Shown here: in pieces, positions 24,641 through 36,447 of the stretch | How positions within the stretch are numbered: the stretch's first letter is position 1 | Layout of the letters: the number at the start of each line of letters is the position of its first letter | Assembly (NCBI GenBank): GCA_951799425.1 | Contig: OX637398.1 | Span: 18,052,270 to 18,116,269 of the forward strand | From: Ilex aquifolium | Lineage: Eukaryota > Streptophyta > Magnoliopsida > Aquifoliales > Aquifoliaceae | Direction of reading: 5' to 3' | Length of the DNA: 64,000 nucleotides | The notes under the pieces: model-generated | What the model was told of the DNA's origin: nothing | The model's input: only the letters and a program-made list of their open reading frames with translations | Databases searched by the model: none | Made by a program: the position numbers and the translations under genes

Positions 24641-26150
24641 AATTCACATGTTAATTTGAATGTTAATTTAATGAAATTCAAAGTCGATTTGATGAAATTA
24701 CATGTTAATTTGATGAAATTAAATGTCAATTTGATAAATTAAATGTTAATTTGATGAAATTGTATGTCAATTTGATAAATCGAATGTTAATTTAATGAAA
24801 TTGAAAGTCGATTTGATGAAATTACATGTTAATTTGATGAAATTGAATGTCAATTTGATAAATGGAATGTTAATTTGATGAAATTGAATGTCAATTTGAT
24901 AAATGGAATGTTAATTTGATGAAATTGAAAGTCGATTTGATAAAATTACATGTTAATTTGATGAAATTGAATGTCAATTTAATAAATTGAATGTTAATTT
25001 GATGAAATTGATTGTCAGTTTGATAAATTGAATGTTAATTTAATGAAATTGAAAGTCGATTTGATGAAATTACATGTTAATTTGATGAAATTGAATGTTA
25101 ATTTGATAATTTGAATGTTAATTTGATGAATTGGGTGTTAATTTAATGAAATTGAAAGTTTATTTGATTATTTTAAATGTTTAATTGAATGTTAATTTGA
25201 TAAATTAAATGTTAATTTGATGAAATTGAATGTCAATTTGATAAATTGAATGTTAATTTAATGAAATTGAAAGTCAATTTGATGAAATTACATGTTAATT
25301 TGATGAAATTATATGTCAATTTGATAAATTGAATGTTAATTTGATGAAATTGAATGTCAATTTGATAAATCGAATGTTAATTTAAAGAAATTGAAAGTCG
25401 ATTTGATGAAATTACATGTTAATATGATGAAATTTAATGTCCATTTCATAAATTGAATGTTAATTTGATGAAATTGAATGTCAATTTGATAAATCGAATG
25501 TTAATTTAATAAAATTGATAGTCGATTTGATGAAATTACATGTTAATTTGATGAAATTGAATGTCAATTTAATAAATTGAATGTTAATTTGATGAAATTG
25601 AATGTCAATTTAATAAATTGAATGTTAATTTAATGAAATTGAAAGTCGATTTGATGAAATTACTTGTTAATTTGATGAAATTGAATGTTAATTTGATAAT
25701 TTGAATGTTAATTTGATGAATTAGGTGTTAATTTAATGAAATTGAAAGTTTATTTGATTACTTTAAATGTTTAATTGAATGTTAATTTGATAAATTGAAT
25801 GTTAATTTGATGAAATTGAGTGTTAATTGAATGAAATTGAAAGTTTATTTGATTAGTTTAATGTTAACTACTTGAATCTGTATGTTAATTTAGTGTTAAT
25901 TCGATTAATTGAATGTTAATTTTGTTTTAATTTGATAAATTAAATTTTAATTGAATGAAGTTACATGTTAATTTGGTGTTGATTTGATAAATTAAATTTT
26001 AATTGAATGAAATTACATGTTAATTTGGTGTTGATTTGATAAATTACATGTTAATTTGATGAAATTGAATGCCAATTGGTTAAATCTGAATGTTAATTTG
26101 ATGAATTGGGTGTTAATTGAATGAAATTGAAAGTGTATAATTTAAATGTT
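24640..26150. repeat. Minisatellite with 124-bp higher-order period
   Basis: The base unit is about 20-21 bp (variants of GAATGTTAATTTGATGAAATT). The variant AAAGTC(G/A)ATTTGATG recurs at about 24681, 24805, 24929, 25053, 25271, 25395, 25519 and 25643, almost all 124 bp apart, so about six base units form a higher-order repeat. It becomes irregular after 25700. No coding function. Related repeats occur at 60660-63340. Confidence 0.85.
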
Positions 26151-26154
26151 TACT

Positions 26155-26935
26155 ATTTACGACGTTTTTTGAATTTTGTCGCAAATTTCGTCGCCAATAT
26201 TTTTTTACGTAAATAAAAAAATAAAAATTTAATTATTGATCTCTAATTTTCTAAGATTGATTATTGACTTGTGTTAATTGAATTCTAGAAGTATTATGAC
26301 ACTTAATTTTAGAATGTATATTTAATAAATTTGCGATTTTGATGTAAAATATAAAAACACACCAAGGCCAACTATAAATATATTTAATAGCCTCACATTT
26401 TGGTAAGAGTCGTAATTAATTTCTTTTTATTTTTTTTTGTCTTCTTATATGTCAAATGTATCAACTTTTTTTTGCGCTAGAAATGACGGTAATTGAAAAT
26501 TTTTACGACAAAAATTTTGTGTCGCAGAAAGAATGAACTCGTCGCAAAATAAATAATATAAAATAAAAATAAAAAATAAATTCAAATTATATAATTCGCG
26601 ACGTTTAAATTTTTTGTCGCAGAAAATAAGTTTTGATAATGAAGAAAGATGAAATATTAATATTATTCGCGACGTTTTTATAAATCGTCGCAGAATTCAA
26701 AATTTTATTTTTGAATTAAATAAAATTCTTATTTTGCGACGTTTTTTATTCGTCGTAGATTGTATTTTTTTGTAATTTTAAATTAGACTTAAAATATTAA
26801 TCGCGACGTTTTTTAAAAAACGTCGCTAAAATGTGATTCCCTCCCATTTTTTTTGGCGCTAGAAATGGCGGTAATTGAAATTTTAATATTAATATTATGC
26901 GCGACGTTTTTATAAATCGTCGCAGAAGTCAATTA
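26155..26935. repeat. Second block of GCGACGT hairpin units in the CACTA element
   Basis: Dispersed inverted pairs (GCGACGTTTTTATAAATCGTCGC and similar; the loop differs from the left array). A short block with GCGCTAGAAATG(A/G)CGGTAATTG appears twice, at about 26474 and 26855. This block separates the minisatellite from the captured gene section. Confidence 0.7.
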
Positions 26936-26979
26936 AGTGAATTAAGTGAAAATATGTGTATGAATCGCTACATCTATCT

Positions 26980-27300
26980 ACCCACATCTGCCTCGCACAG
27001 ACTCTCCCCTCTCTCTCTCTGCCTCGCCCAACTCCCAACTCCCTAACCCTATTCGCCATCTCCATCAGTGAATCGCCACTGCCACGGAAGCCACCGGAGT
27101 ACCACCACCAGTGAACCCACCTCCATTGCTCTGAAAACCTCAAACCCAGGGAAGCCCCATATCCCCAAATCTAGCGAAGCCCTATCCTCAATCTGTCGAA
27201 TCAGCACGTGGGTCCACCAACGAAGGTACCAGTCGTTCACCGGAGCTCCAACAGCTGCCAGAATTTGTCTCCCTCCAAGCCTAAGCTCCGGTATCTTATT
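26980..27300 (+). other. CT-rich leader-like segment in the CACTA element, source unknown
   Basis: An abrupt change from AT-rich repeats to CT-rich, GC-richer DNA (TCTCCCCTCTCTCTCTCTGCC near 27003), typical of a plant 5' leader. An open frame from 27068 (MNRHCHGSHRSTTTSEPTS) runs past a possible splice donor near 27291. No protein family was recognised. It may be the 5' end of the captured gene or of a second captured gene, providing a promoter for the CDC6 fragment. Confidence 0.35.
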
Positions 27301-27526
27301 ACATGATTTCAAATCCTATTGTTTCTGGGCATTTCACTTTCTTGAAGACTTGAACATTTTGCAATAATTCTCATTTTTTGTCCCTTATGATTTTGGAAGC
27401 ATTGATCAGTGTTGTGTTTCCTATGAATTCATGTCACCCACCCTAGTATTCTCCAGCAAACAAATATACTCTACGGACTTCCTATAACGCCACTAATGGT
27501 TGGTTTTTAATGCTTTCTTGTGCTAG

Positions 27527-30500
27527 GCAAGCCCATGGTTATAAGTTTCTGAGCCTACTCCAAGGACCAGATCATCACGATTCTTCAAGGGAGACTAGTG
27601 GTAATTTTTCTTCTTTACACTCGGTGTGCTTTGCAACATGAAGTTGTTCTAAAAAAAAAATAGGCCAAACTTCCTTGAAAGACAAGATAAACATGCTCCA
27701 GATACCTCCATGGGGTGATCAAAATTCCTTCTCCTGTATGATAAATTGAGTACAATTATAGAACTCCCTAGAAGTGCAAGTTGGATTTCACTCATTCCAG
27801 TAGAGGTGGCAGCAATTTCTTTCGGTTTCTAGCGCCAAAGCACTGCCAAATTGCACCACATTTTACTCCAATCAATGGTTGGAAGATAACTGAATAAGGC
27901 ACAGCTAGATGATGTTAATTATTTTGGTTGGAATCAGCAAATGTCAGTAGCACGGTTTTTTGCTCACCGAGTATTGATGCATTCAGACAAAGTAGGAGGA
28001 TATATGTCCTGCCATCCAGTGATTCCATGGTAGAATAAGAAAATAGCCTAATTCGTATGAGTCTAACTTCTCTTTTAACAGGCACTTCCTTTCACTGCCT
28101 TCCAGCCACAAGCATTGGAACTCTGTGCAAGGGTAAGTCCATTATTGTCTATTTTATTCTGTGTTTTTCAGCTTTTTTATTCTCTTCATGTTTTACATTG
28201 TCTTAAATTTGGTGGTAGATCCATATATGCATTACCACTGCTGTGTACATGAGTTGATGCTTATTGGTAACTAATAAATATTTGCTTGACATTAAGGACA
28301 CAAAAGCATCCTGTGTAAAGTCAGCCATGAATATCTAGCAGCTGAACAGAATTTTCTTTTTCGTTTCCGAAAAACATTATTTATCTATCATACTCTTTTT
28401 TAGTATCTTGGTGTGAGACTGACAATACTTGTATAATGGCAGAAAGTTGCTGATGCATCTGGAGATATGAGGAAAGCCCTTTGTGTTTGCAGGTTGGTGT
28501 TTTAATATGAGTCCAGAGTGGCTCCAATCTACTCCATTGATTGGAAACTTCCCAATTGCAAAAATCTTATGATTGATGGTACATAGAAAAATATAGTAAT
28601 TCATTGCATCAAATCAATGTTACATTATATCTTATAAGTATGATAGCATAACAATGTTTTTGTGTGTGCATCAAGAAGATAAGTGGTGGGATTTTATTGT
28701 TTAACCATTCCTTAGGAACTCTATATAATAACGAACACTGGGTAATTCAATTGCAAATGCATATATGATTTGTTAAAAAAGCTTGAGCCAACTAGTCACC
28801 CATATCCAATTAGACAAATTATCACAAAGCAAGTTTTTGAATAGTATAAATCCCAATTAATAAAACTGTTACACGTTAGGATTACAAGTACAATATCCTT
28901 CTTATCCTTTTTCATGTTGTTCCAGGAGCGCAATTGAGATGCTAGAAGCTGAGCTAAGAGAATCTGCATGCAATCTGAATTTGTCACGCTTAGAGAGGGT
29001 GTTTTCTGATGAACGGACAGTTGCATGTGAAATTTCAACAGAGCAAGAAAAAAATATTGTAAGCCCTCGCTATTTACACTATAATAATTATAAGCACAAC
29101 TTACTGAAACTGATACTGCTAATGACACAAGTCTGTGACTAAATAGCATATTGCATGCCAGAGTGCAAACTCTTTGGTGCGGTAGTGGTGCCAAAAGAAA
29201 AAGAATAGCCATAGGTGTTCTGCTTTTTCCTTTTGTTTGGCTGTTCTCCTTCAAAACAATTTCAAAAAGCCGCTTAGAATATACAAGTACATTGAAAATG
29301 TAGTGTCAGCTTCTGGAAAGCCTTTTTAAAATATTAAGTTCATTTTATAACAACCAACATTTATTTGGTTCTAGAATCTGGTCACATGTATTTTCCATGA
29401 AAAAACATCTTCAGAGCTTAAATTTGATATGGACCTTTTACCACATCAAAATAATTATCTGAACTTCACCATTAGCACTAGTAAAGGGGTGTTTGTAGTC
29501 ATCCCTTCCATTTTTCATGAATTTCCTTTAATTCATGTGATATTTACACTTAAGATAACCTAAAACTGGCATACTGAATGATTTACCGTGAGCACTAATG
29601 AGTTCACTTGATTTATCAGGTCCAATCATGTTCTCCCTCAAAGACCACTTAAATGCTCAAATTTGTTGACATTGACCCATTAAAAAGTAGTATTTGAGCT
29701 TTTGGAGTTCAAAAATAAAAAAGAAAAGAATTTTATAGTTCTCAGCAATTGCATGATAGTTTCTAGTTTACTACACATTGCTAATTCTATTATATGCCAT
29801 ATAAATTCATGATACTTGGAAGTATTGGGTTAGTGAGAAACCTTTTCATTGTGAAATATGTGCTTTACTTTAGATGAGTTGAAGTGACTACATAAGTTCT
29901 CTGGTATTTTTTTTTGGCCTTTGGTAATTCATAATGCATATTTGGTGTTTCCTATCAAATTTATATGGCCATTTTGTCTATATTTTCTGTCATTAATTTC
30001 AAACTTTAAAAAAGCCAGTTATCTTTCCTCTCAAAACTATTGATGACTTCCATTGTCAAGTAATTGCCATATCCCGCTATCATGACTGTTGCTGCTTTGT
30101 AATCTTCTCTCCTTGGACTCTTTTTGAAACTTGTCACAGGTGAGGGTTGATCATATGGCTGTTGCTTTGTCTAAGGCATATAGATTGCCCATGGTGGATA
30201 CTATAAAATCCCTCCCACAACATCAACAGGTAATTTTATTTGACTAAGGTGGTTATCTTTAATTTTAACATGACCTTCTAGCTTTACACTGTGATGGATG
30301 TAGGTATACATTGGCACTAAGAATGTTTAAACTTCTTGCATCTAGTGCCTTCTGTTTCAACTTTATATTTCACAGCCGAGCCCGGCATCATTTGCTTGGA
30401 CTGGTTAGCTTTATTGGTGCAGTTATTTTGTTATTTCCTCTTGTTGGAGAAAGTACTGACTTGGCTTGATGGATGAAGTTAAATCCCTGTTCAATCATAA

Positions 30501-31568
30501 CCTTTTCTCCCTGTTTAAGGAATTTGCTGTGAAAAATTATTTACCTAAAATAAATGTGTAGATAGAATGCCGGTCTTGCAAGACTGGCTTACATTTGTAA
30601 AAAGAGTTTTCTATCTCATAAGTACTTGAAAGAGATTTTCAAACTAGAAGGAACCTCTAGAGAGAAGCAAAGGCATCTGAGAAATCGTGTCAAATGGAGG
30701 CCCGGTGAGGGCCAGTCTATTTTACTTGAAATTCAGCCACTATATGCATTGGCTGTAGGGATTCTACTATGCAAAAAGCAGAATTCCCTTGTTCAAAAAT
30801 ATGGTCTTCAATCTTGATAAGTAGAAGCTGGAATGGATCAACTGTGTAGCCTCGACCAATGAAGAAATGTTGAAGCATATGTGATAAAAAAATTTAGCAT
30901 AGGTTTGAATTCAATACTATATTTTGGTATTTGGGTCCATTATTTTTTATGAATTGGTGTCTGCAGCAAAAAAGTGCAATTGAAATGTAGGGGAGACAAC
31001 ATGGACTAAAATTAAGTACAGTATAATTTGGTAAATCATGGTGGTGTTGTGCAAACTTAATTAATTTTTTCTATACATTCCTAGGATGTCGGCATCATGA
31101 GAAAGACAGAAAATTTACAATGGCAACTTGTGTACATGAAATTTACTTATTGCAGCCCTTAGGCCTCAGGGTTGTGCTGAAGTCAATTACTATATCAATA
31201 TACCTTTCAATTGCATCCCTACTTTTTGTGTCTGTTGCTTTTGTTGGTCTTGGAAGAATGTGTCCATGCATCTCCTCAAACGCAATTTTTGCTGCAGATT
31301 ATACTTTGCTCAGCTGTGAAGTTTTTTCGCAGGGGAAGAAAGGATATGACTGTAGGGGAGGTACATTTCAGCCTTTTTGGCCAATAAAAGAAACATCAAA
31401 ATTCAGTATTTTAAGTTTTTCATATTCCAGGAGCTGAATGTGAAGATCAGAAGATGCAGTAAAGTAGTTAAAAATGGTTTTAATCATCTTGAAGGATTCA
31501 AGCCATTTCTTGTATTCTTTCAAAAAAGTTTGTTCTTTGATTCTTGTAATTGTTTCTTTTATCAATAA
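27527..31568 (+). pseudogene. CDC6: CDC6 fragment: seven consecutive exons captured by the CACTA element
   Basis: CDC6 is the AAA+ ATPase that loads MCM helicase at origins. Exons by GT-AG junctions: 27527-27600, 28082-28132, 28443-28492, 28926-29058, 30140-30229, 31298-31360 and 31431 (or 31434)-31568. Recognised segments include KPMVIS and AYSKDQIITILQ; FQPQALELCAR; KVADASGDMRKALCVC (sensor-2/lid region); SAIEMLEAELRES; VRVDHMAVALSKAYRLPMVD; SLPQHQQ; IILCSAVKFFRRGRKDMTVGE (start of the winged helix). Phases agree across exons. The N-terminal half with the Walker motifs is absent, exon 1 has an in-frame TGA where plant CDC6 has Arg, and the last exon leaves the family after ELNVK and soon stops. 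Retained introns mean genomic DNA, not cDNA, was captured. Confidence 0.88.
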
Positions 31569-31739
31569 AATTTTCCTTTTCTTAGTCTTATTAAATATTT
31601 GAATGGTGTGATTATAACTCAATATGAATGAAATCAAATTTTTTTTTGCGGCTCCTATTTCATAGCTCAAATGCAGCTGTGTACGCATCCACAGTCCTAT
31701 TTAATTAATTATTTTTTACATTTTTTATTTATTTAAAAA

Positions 31740-32112
31740 ATTATTTGCGACGATTTTTTTATGTCGCTAAAATTAATTAAATTATTATTTTTAAAATTTT
31801 TTATTTATGTAAAAATTTATTTACGACGATTTTTTTACGTCGCGAAAAATTAATTAATTAATTATTTTTATTTTTTTTACGCTGGTGGAATAGATTTTAG
31901 CTACGTTTATTTTTTTTTTGCGACGTTTTTTTTTCGTCGCAAAAAATTTTTTTTGCGATGAAAATAAAATTGCGTCGCAAGATACTTTCTACGACGAGGC
32001 TATTGCGACGAAGACGCGACAAAAAAAAAACGTCGCAAAAAACATTTGGTGACGATTTTTTTTAATTTAGCGACGAAAAAAATCGTCACAAAAAACGATT
32101 TTTGTTGCAGTG
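31740..32112. repeat. Right subterminal repeats of the CACTA element
   Basis: A short block of GCGACGATTTTTTT / TCGTCGCAAAA inverted motifs running to the right terminus TTTTTGTTGCAGTG. Much shorter than the left array, so the two subterminal regions are strongly unequal. Confidence 0.75.
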
Positions 32113-33421
32113 CACCCTAATGGATAAACAAGTTGGAAATCAACCCACATCATAGAACAATAAATTCTAAGATTCTCCTTTTAAGACCATTCTAAAAGAT
32201 TCCTCTAGGTAATCATTTGATCCATAAGGGACGGAGAATTGCATGGCATAGGAGGGTTAACTGGGTGCTTTAAGAAGCCCAAATATCTTCTAATTAGCAT
32301 TAAAAACAAGATAGAAAAAAGTCTGCTATAACCTATGGATAACCATCCACATGTGAGAGCAATGACATGATCCACAGTTCAGGGGTCTATTGCTGAAATT
32401 AGAGCATTAAAACAACAGTCACATTTGTGTGGTGAAAGTCCCAGAAAGTTAAAAGCCCCAGAAAGTTGTGTGGTGAAAGTCTAAGCCATAAAAAAATGAA
32501 CTTATACCAACTATGTTATAACCGAATGACACAAATCAGACTCTACCTTTCACAAAATGATCACACAATCAAATAATAGTCACATTTTGTGCCAATGGAA
32601 GAAATCAAACAATGTCTACTATGCAAACCAAAAGGAATAAAGAAGAAAGGCAATGGACCAACACACAAGCACAAATCAAATCTAAATTTTCTAAGAATCA
32701 TTTTATGAAACAGATTATAGAAATGAGCAATCCATTAAAGTTGCACAACACACAATCTTATCATGAAATCTATTACAGTAGAATAAGGTACAAAAACAAC
32801 TTCCTAATGCCAAAATTGTATTCATCTAATAACATTAGACAACCCTAATAATAATATAGCATTGTGTGTGGTGGTAACTAGGGTTCCCAAAAGAGTAAAC
32901 AAAGAGATGAATAGAGAGAGATAGAAATCTATCAAATATATTCCACATAATATACAAATCCGAGAAAACTCAAACGAAATAGAAGTTGAAAGATAAAAAA
33001 TAGACAATTCATGTGTATTCGAGATGGGTTGAGATCTCCAACAACTCCAGAAGAATGAAGACAGAAGAGAGAACAGTGTTGTCACGGTTGCTGGTGATCA
33101 CCTAACTCTCCGGCATCATCGTCAATGGTCACCAAAGTGGAAGAAGGCCATTTAGTCGTTCACAGCGAGAAGGTATTGAGAGAGTCACGATGGTCAGGAG
33201 GAAAAAAATAAAGATAAAAGTAAATGGGCAGAAATAATTTTTGATAAGTAAAAAATTTATTTTTGAACTTATTTAAGCAGTAGAATGGTTTTAACTTTTT
33301 TAAAATTACTTCTAATAAGTACTCTCAAACACTACCTTCTTTTTTTTTTTTTTTTGAAAGTACTTATGATAAGTCCAAAAAAGACTTTTTTTTTTTTTTT
33401 TAAGTCGATCCAAACATATTC

Positions 33422-35269
33422 TTAGCGAAGAATGCACTCTTTCTTTGAATTTTTTATCCTTTCTCCAACTGCCCTGCGCCTCTAAACTATTTCTTCAAAT
33501 TGTTTTCAAAACAATCAAAATAGTGACCCTCCAAATTAACTAAAGTTTTATATTAAAATCTATAGCCATCCAAATGGTTGTTTCGTTGCGAATACAAGTA
33601 AAAGTATATTTGACCAGACATTTTTGTTGCTTTGATGCTCTTGTGGATCTATTCAATTCACAACTTGGTTTCTTTCTAGACTGGAATTTAGGAGAGTGAA
33701 GCCTACTAGGGTGTTAAAGCTTGGAGTGCTTCACGATGACTTGAACAATGCGGAATATTATCAAGCATTTGAAATACAACAAAAAAAACCAAGCAAAAAA
33801 GGGAAAGAAATAAAAAAGAAAGAAAGAAAAAGGACTTCGTTCCAGTTATTTGGGATCAATTGCATGAACTTTGTATGAGGCAATGCTCCACATCATTTTG
33901 GGCACCCATGTCCCTCTTACTTATTTCATAGTGATAGTGCTCAAAATTGATTGGGCTGGACTACAGAACATCCTAGGATGCGGCCCAGCGAGTGTGTGCG
34001 TATGTGAGAGTGGGGCTTATGTTTATGATGCAAGATGAAAGTAACAGTGTGAGTGGTTCACTTTAACCGAAAGACTAAGGTTATGTCAACTGTAAGGGAG
34101 ACTCTTACTCTTTAGGAATTGTATTGTTTGGGGAAGAAGATTCTTGTTTCAAGGTGTTTGGCTTGAAGCCTTTTATAGTGTATTGCCTAGGTTACTGCTG
34201 GGTAGTTTTTCTGAATGGCCTCTTGTGCACCGTAGCATTGTTAGCTATTTAAACATCTGGCAGTTAGCGCTTCGTGTTGATCCCTTTTTGCTAATTTTGT
34301 GGTCCGCTCTATGTTTGTCCTATTCTTGGAGTTGTGGTCCCTGACGCTTTTCTACACCCACTACTCGTCAGCTGCAGTACGTGATCCATCTCCACTATCG
34401 GTGGGTTTTCTTTTATCAGAACCGTCAGGTAATGTCCCCTTATCCCTTGTCCACGTGTCATGTTGCAATTTTTGCAGACTGTCCTGGTGTCGTGCTCCTA
34501 TTTACCGAGCTGGTACTTGTACAGAGCTCGTTAACATCGAGCTGATACCTATACCGAGCTCGTTTGCGTCGAGCCTCTCTAGAACCGGGCCACGGTCCAG
34601 CTTGAGCCCAATTAATACTGTCTGGATGAGATGTTTGGGCTGCCCTTCTTTGAGCCCAGAGGATTTTGAGCTCTAGAGGGAGCCCAAACTTAAATCTATC
34701 ATTGTCCCATAGCATATTAATTTTTTCTTTGCGTAGAATACTGATTAATTAGTTATCCATTGAAAAAAGATATACTAACATTGTTCTTCTATAATTATAT
34801 CCAAACAATCATTATCATTTTTTTTTCTCAGACCATCTTCAATTGCTACTACTTTTACTGCCTCGTCAATATTTTCATTTTTGATTTTATATGTATTGGT
34901 CTAATTCTAATATGATCTGGAATTTATTTGTTTCTATGTGCCCAAAATTAGCCATCGGAATAACAAATCCACATAAAAGGGTTGTAATTGATAAGCAAAG
35001 ACTATGGGGCTGGGAAAGAGGCTCTCACATGAATCACCTGTGAATGCAGAAAAGCTAACGAAAAGATAATGTGCAAATCATTTTTCAATGAACTTTAACC
35101 AAAAAGCTAACTATTGTTATTGCATTGAGTACCGTTATTGAGACTTAAAAATTTGACTTAATTTGTTGACCTAATGATGTAACAGTGACATGGTCGAATA
35201 GTGTTATTGTGAAAGTTAATGTTCATATGTGAAAGAATAAAAGCAAACCCAACAAAAAAAATGTACTTG
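33422..35269. other. Intergenic, nothing firmly recognised
   Basis: Mixed sequence outside the Harbinger element. 33930-34730 is GC-richer with several GAGCTCG and GAGCTGGTAC words and may be retroelement-derived, but I found no convincing ends. No gene. Confidence 0.3.
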
Positions 35270-35913
35270 TGCAAGCGAAAATGACAATCAAAAGAGAAGA
35301 GATACCCAAGAAGAAGAAGAAGAAAAAGAATTAGAAGAAAGATGAAAAATTAAGAAAGTAAGGAGAAGTTAAGAAGAAGAAACAAAAGTTTAGGAGCAGA
35401 AATAATACTCAATATATCAATAAATCAAGTCTATGTCTGGTTAAAATGAATACATCAGTGCTTTTATTCGAGGAATAGCTCAAGTGATAACAATGATGAA
35501 CAGTAAATTTAAACGTCTTGAGTTTGAATATTAACTACTCCTTAGGGTCAGGTCAGAGAGATAAATGTCACATAAATTCTCTAGTTTTGACGTGGATGGT
35601 CTGCCTTTGATCGAACCGGGAAGGGGATTAATCGAAATGCGCATAAACTAACCTGGACACTCTTGACCCAAAAAAAAAAAACAAAAGAAGAATACATCAG
35701 TGCTTTTATACAAGGATCCTCTTTCCAAAATTAAAGACCGCCGATACAACTCTATTATTGAAAGATAGTAGTGCCAATATTCCCCTTAAGGGTAAATAAA
35801 TTGGGTAATTACAAAATTAATCAAAGAAAATAGGATTTTATTCCTAGAATTCATGTCCGATCGAGCTTATCTAATGGCTTAACTATCCCCCTCAAATGGT
35901 AGAATTTGGAACA
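35270..35913 (-). mobile_element. Old Copia-type LTR relic 3' of B2, with a SINE in it
   Basis: Similar, at lower identity, to the LTR beside B4 (44557-44981): it shares the AGAAGAAGAAGAA-rich part, CAAGGATCCTC.TTCC.AAATTAAAGA and a GAATTTGGAACA end. Minus orientation. The 3' part of the LTR is poorly conserved, so the left limit is approximate. Broken relic. Confidence 0.5.
35468..35689 (+). mobile_element. tRNA-derived SINE with 20-bp target duplication
   Basis: Inserted between two perfect copies of GAATACATCAGTGCTTTTAT (35448-35467 and 35690-35709). Near its start it has a box-A-like ATAGCTCAAGTG and then a box-B-like GAGTTTGAATATTA, and it ends in an A-rich tail (AAAAAAAAAAAACAAAAGAA). 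The paralogous flank of B4 near 44755 lacks it, giving an empty site. Amplified by L1-type LINE machinery in trans. Confidence 0.85.
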
Positions 35914-36061
35914 ATAGTAATTGTTGGACATTGAAAATCTCTCAGGTGATGATATGGAAAATTCAGAGCATGATATTTAAGTCCTGAGATCATCAATGGA
36001 TCATCATCAATAGCCTTGTAAATTAATGGCTCTCATCATCATCATCACCACCACCTTGACC

Positions 36062-36370
36062 TCAAGCAGTAAAATTGGGCAGCTCAATCTTCTTATCCCG
36101 AGAGCTATCCCCATAATCTTCATTGGGATTAAAGTCGTCAACATCACCATCACCACCCTCATCATCTAGGGCATGTTTCTTCCCACTATGAGAAGCTTCT
36201 GCGGACATCCTCATAACTTCATGTTCTTCTTCTGCATCTTCTTCCGCTAGTAAATGCGGTGGAGGTGGATCCAAGTCCGGGTGCTCCCACTGTTCAAAAT
36301 CAACACTACATTCAAGGTAATTAGCGCCTGCCATTGCCAAAGCTTCAATGGAGATTGACATGGTATCCAT
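36062..36370 (-). CDS. Small acidic protein, family copy B2
   Basis: 102 residues if started at 36370 (MDT-MSIS...) or 99 from the second ATG at 36361. The second Met aligns with the starts of the other four copies and is preferred. The N-terminus SIEALAMAGANYLECSVDFE and the PPPPHLLAEED motif are followed by an acidic, Asp/Gly/Glu-rich region (DDEGGDGDVDDFNPNEDYGD) and the end KKIELPNFTA. Compared with B4 it lacks about 20 residues after VMR. There is no membrane or signal segment. It shares both flanks with B4, so the two are true duplicates. Function unknown. Confidence 0.75.
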   Translation of the reverse strand: MDTMSISIEALAMAGANYLECSVDFEQWEHPDLDPPPPHLLAEEDAEEEHEVMRMSAEASHSGKKHALDDEGGDGDVDDFNPNEDYGDSSRDKKIELPNFTA

Positions 36371-36447
36371 GTGGAAAGGTGAATTGTGTGTACTATATTG
36401 AGAAGTAGATTATGTTTTGATTTCTTTAGAAAACGAGGTGAAACAAG

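Larger units (their letters stand above)
22020..32112. mobile_element. CACTA (En/Spm) element carrying captured CDC6 exons
   Basis: 10,093 bp with ends CACTACAACAAAAA and (reverse strand) CACTGCAACAAAAA, flanked by the 3-bp duplication CAC at 22017-22019 and 32113-32115. Both subterminal regions are packed with copies of GCGACGTTTTT and its complement, as expected of CACTA transposase-binding sites. No TNP2-like transposase or TNPA-like gene was seen, so it is non-autonomous. The interior holds a minisatellite (24640-26150), a CT-rich leader-like segment (26980-27300) and a run of CDC6 exons with introns (27527-31568). It is inserted in the Harbinger element upstream of ORF1. Confidence 0.85.
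17248..33421 (-). mobile_element. PIF/Harbinger transposon with a nested CACTA element
   Basis: Ends GAGTGTGTTTTGGATGG (left) and, read inward on the other strand, GAATATGTTTGGATCG (right), flanked by TTA at 17245-17247 and 33422-33424, the Harbinger target duplication. Inside, on the minus strand, are the two proteins an autonomous element needs: a SANT/Myb-like ORF1 (about 21812-20880) and a DDE transposase (about 18887-17560). Subtracting the 10.1-kb CACTA insertion leaves about 6.1 kb, a normal size for this superfamily. Both proteins are decayed, so it is probably immobile by itself. Confidence 0.75.

Noticed and set aside
28796-29254. Minus-strand 152-codon frame
   Set aside because: Antisense to a CDC6 exon and its introns; no protein-like features and a better explanation on the plus strand.
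34299-34676. 125-codon plus-strand frame with Ser/Pro-rich translation
   Set aside because: Overlaps an 85-codon frame on the other strand, no domain, GC-richer repeat-like DNA; probably chance.
33938-34725. Possible solo LTR with CATAG on both sides
   Set aside because: The interval would start TGATAG but would not end in CA, and a single 5-bp match found by scanning is weak evidence.
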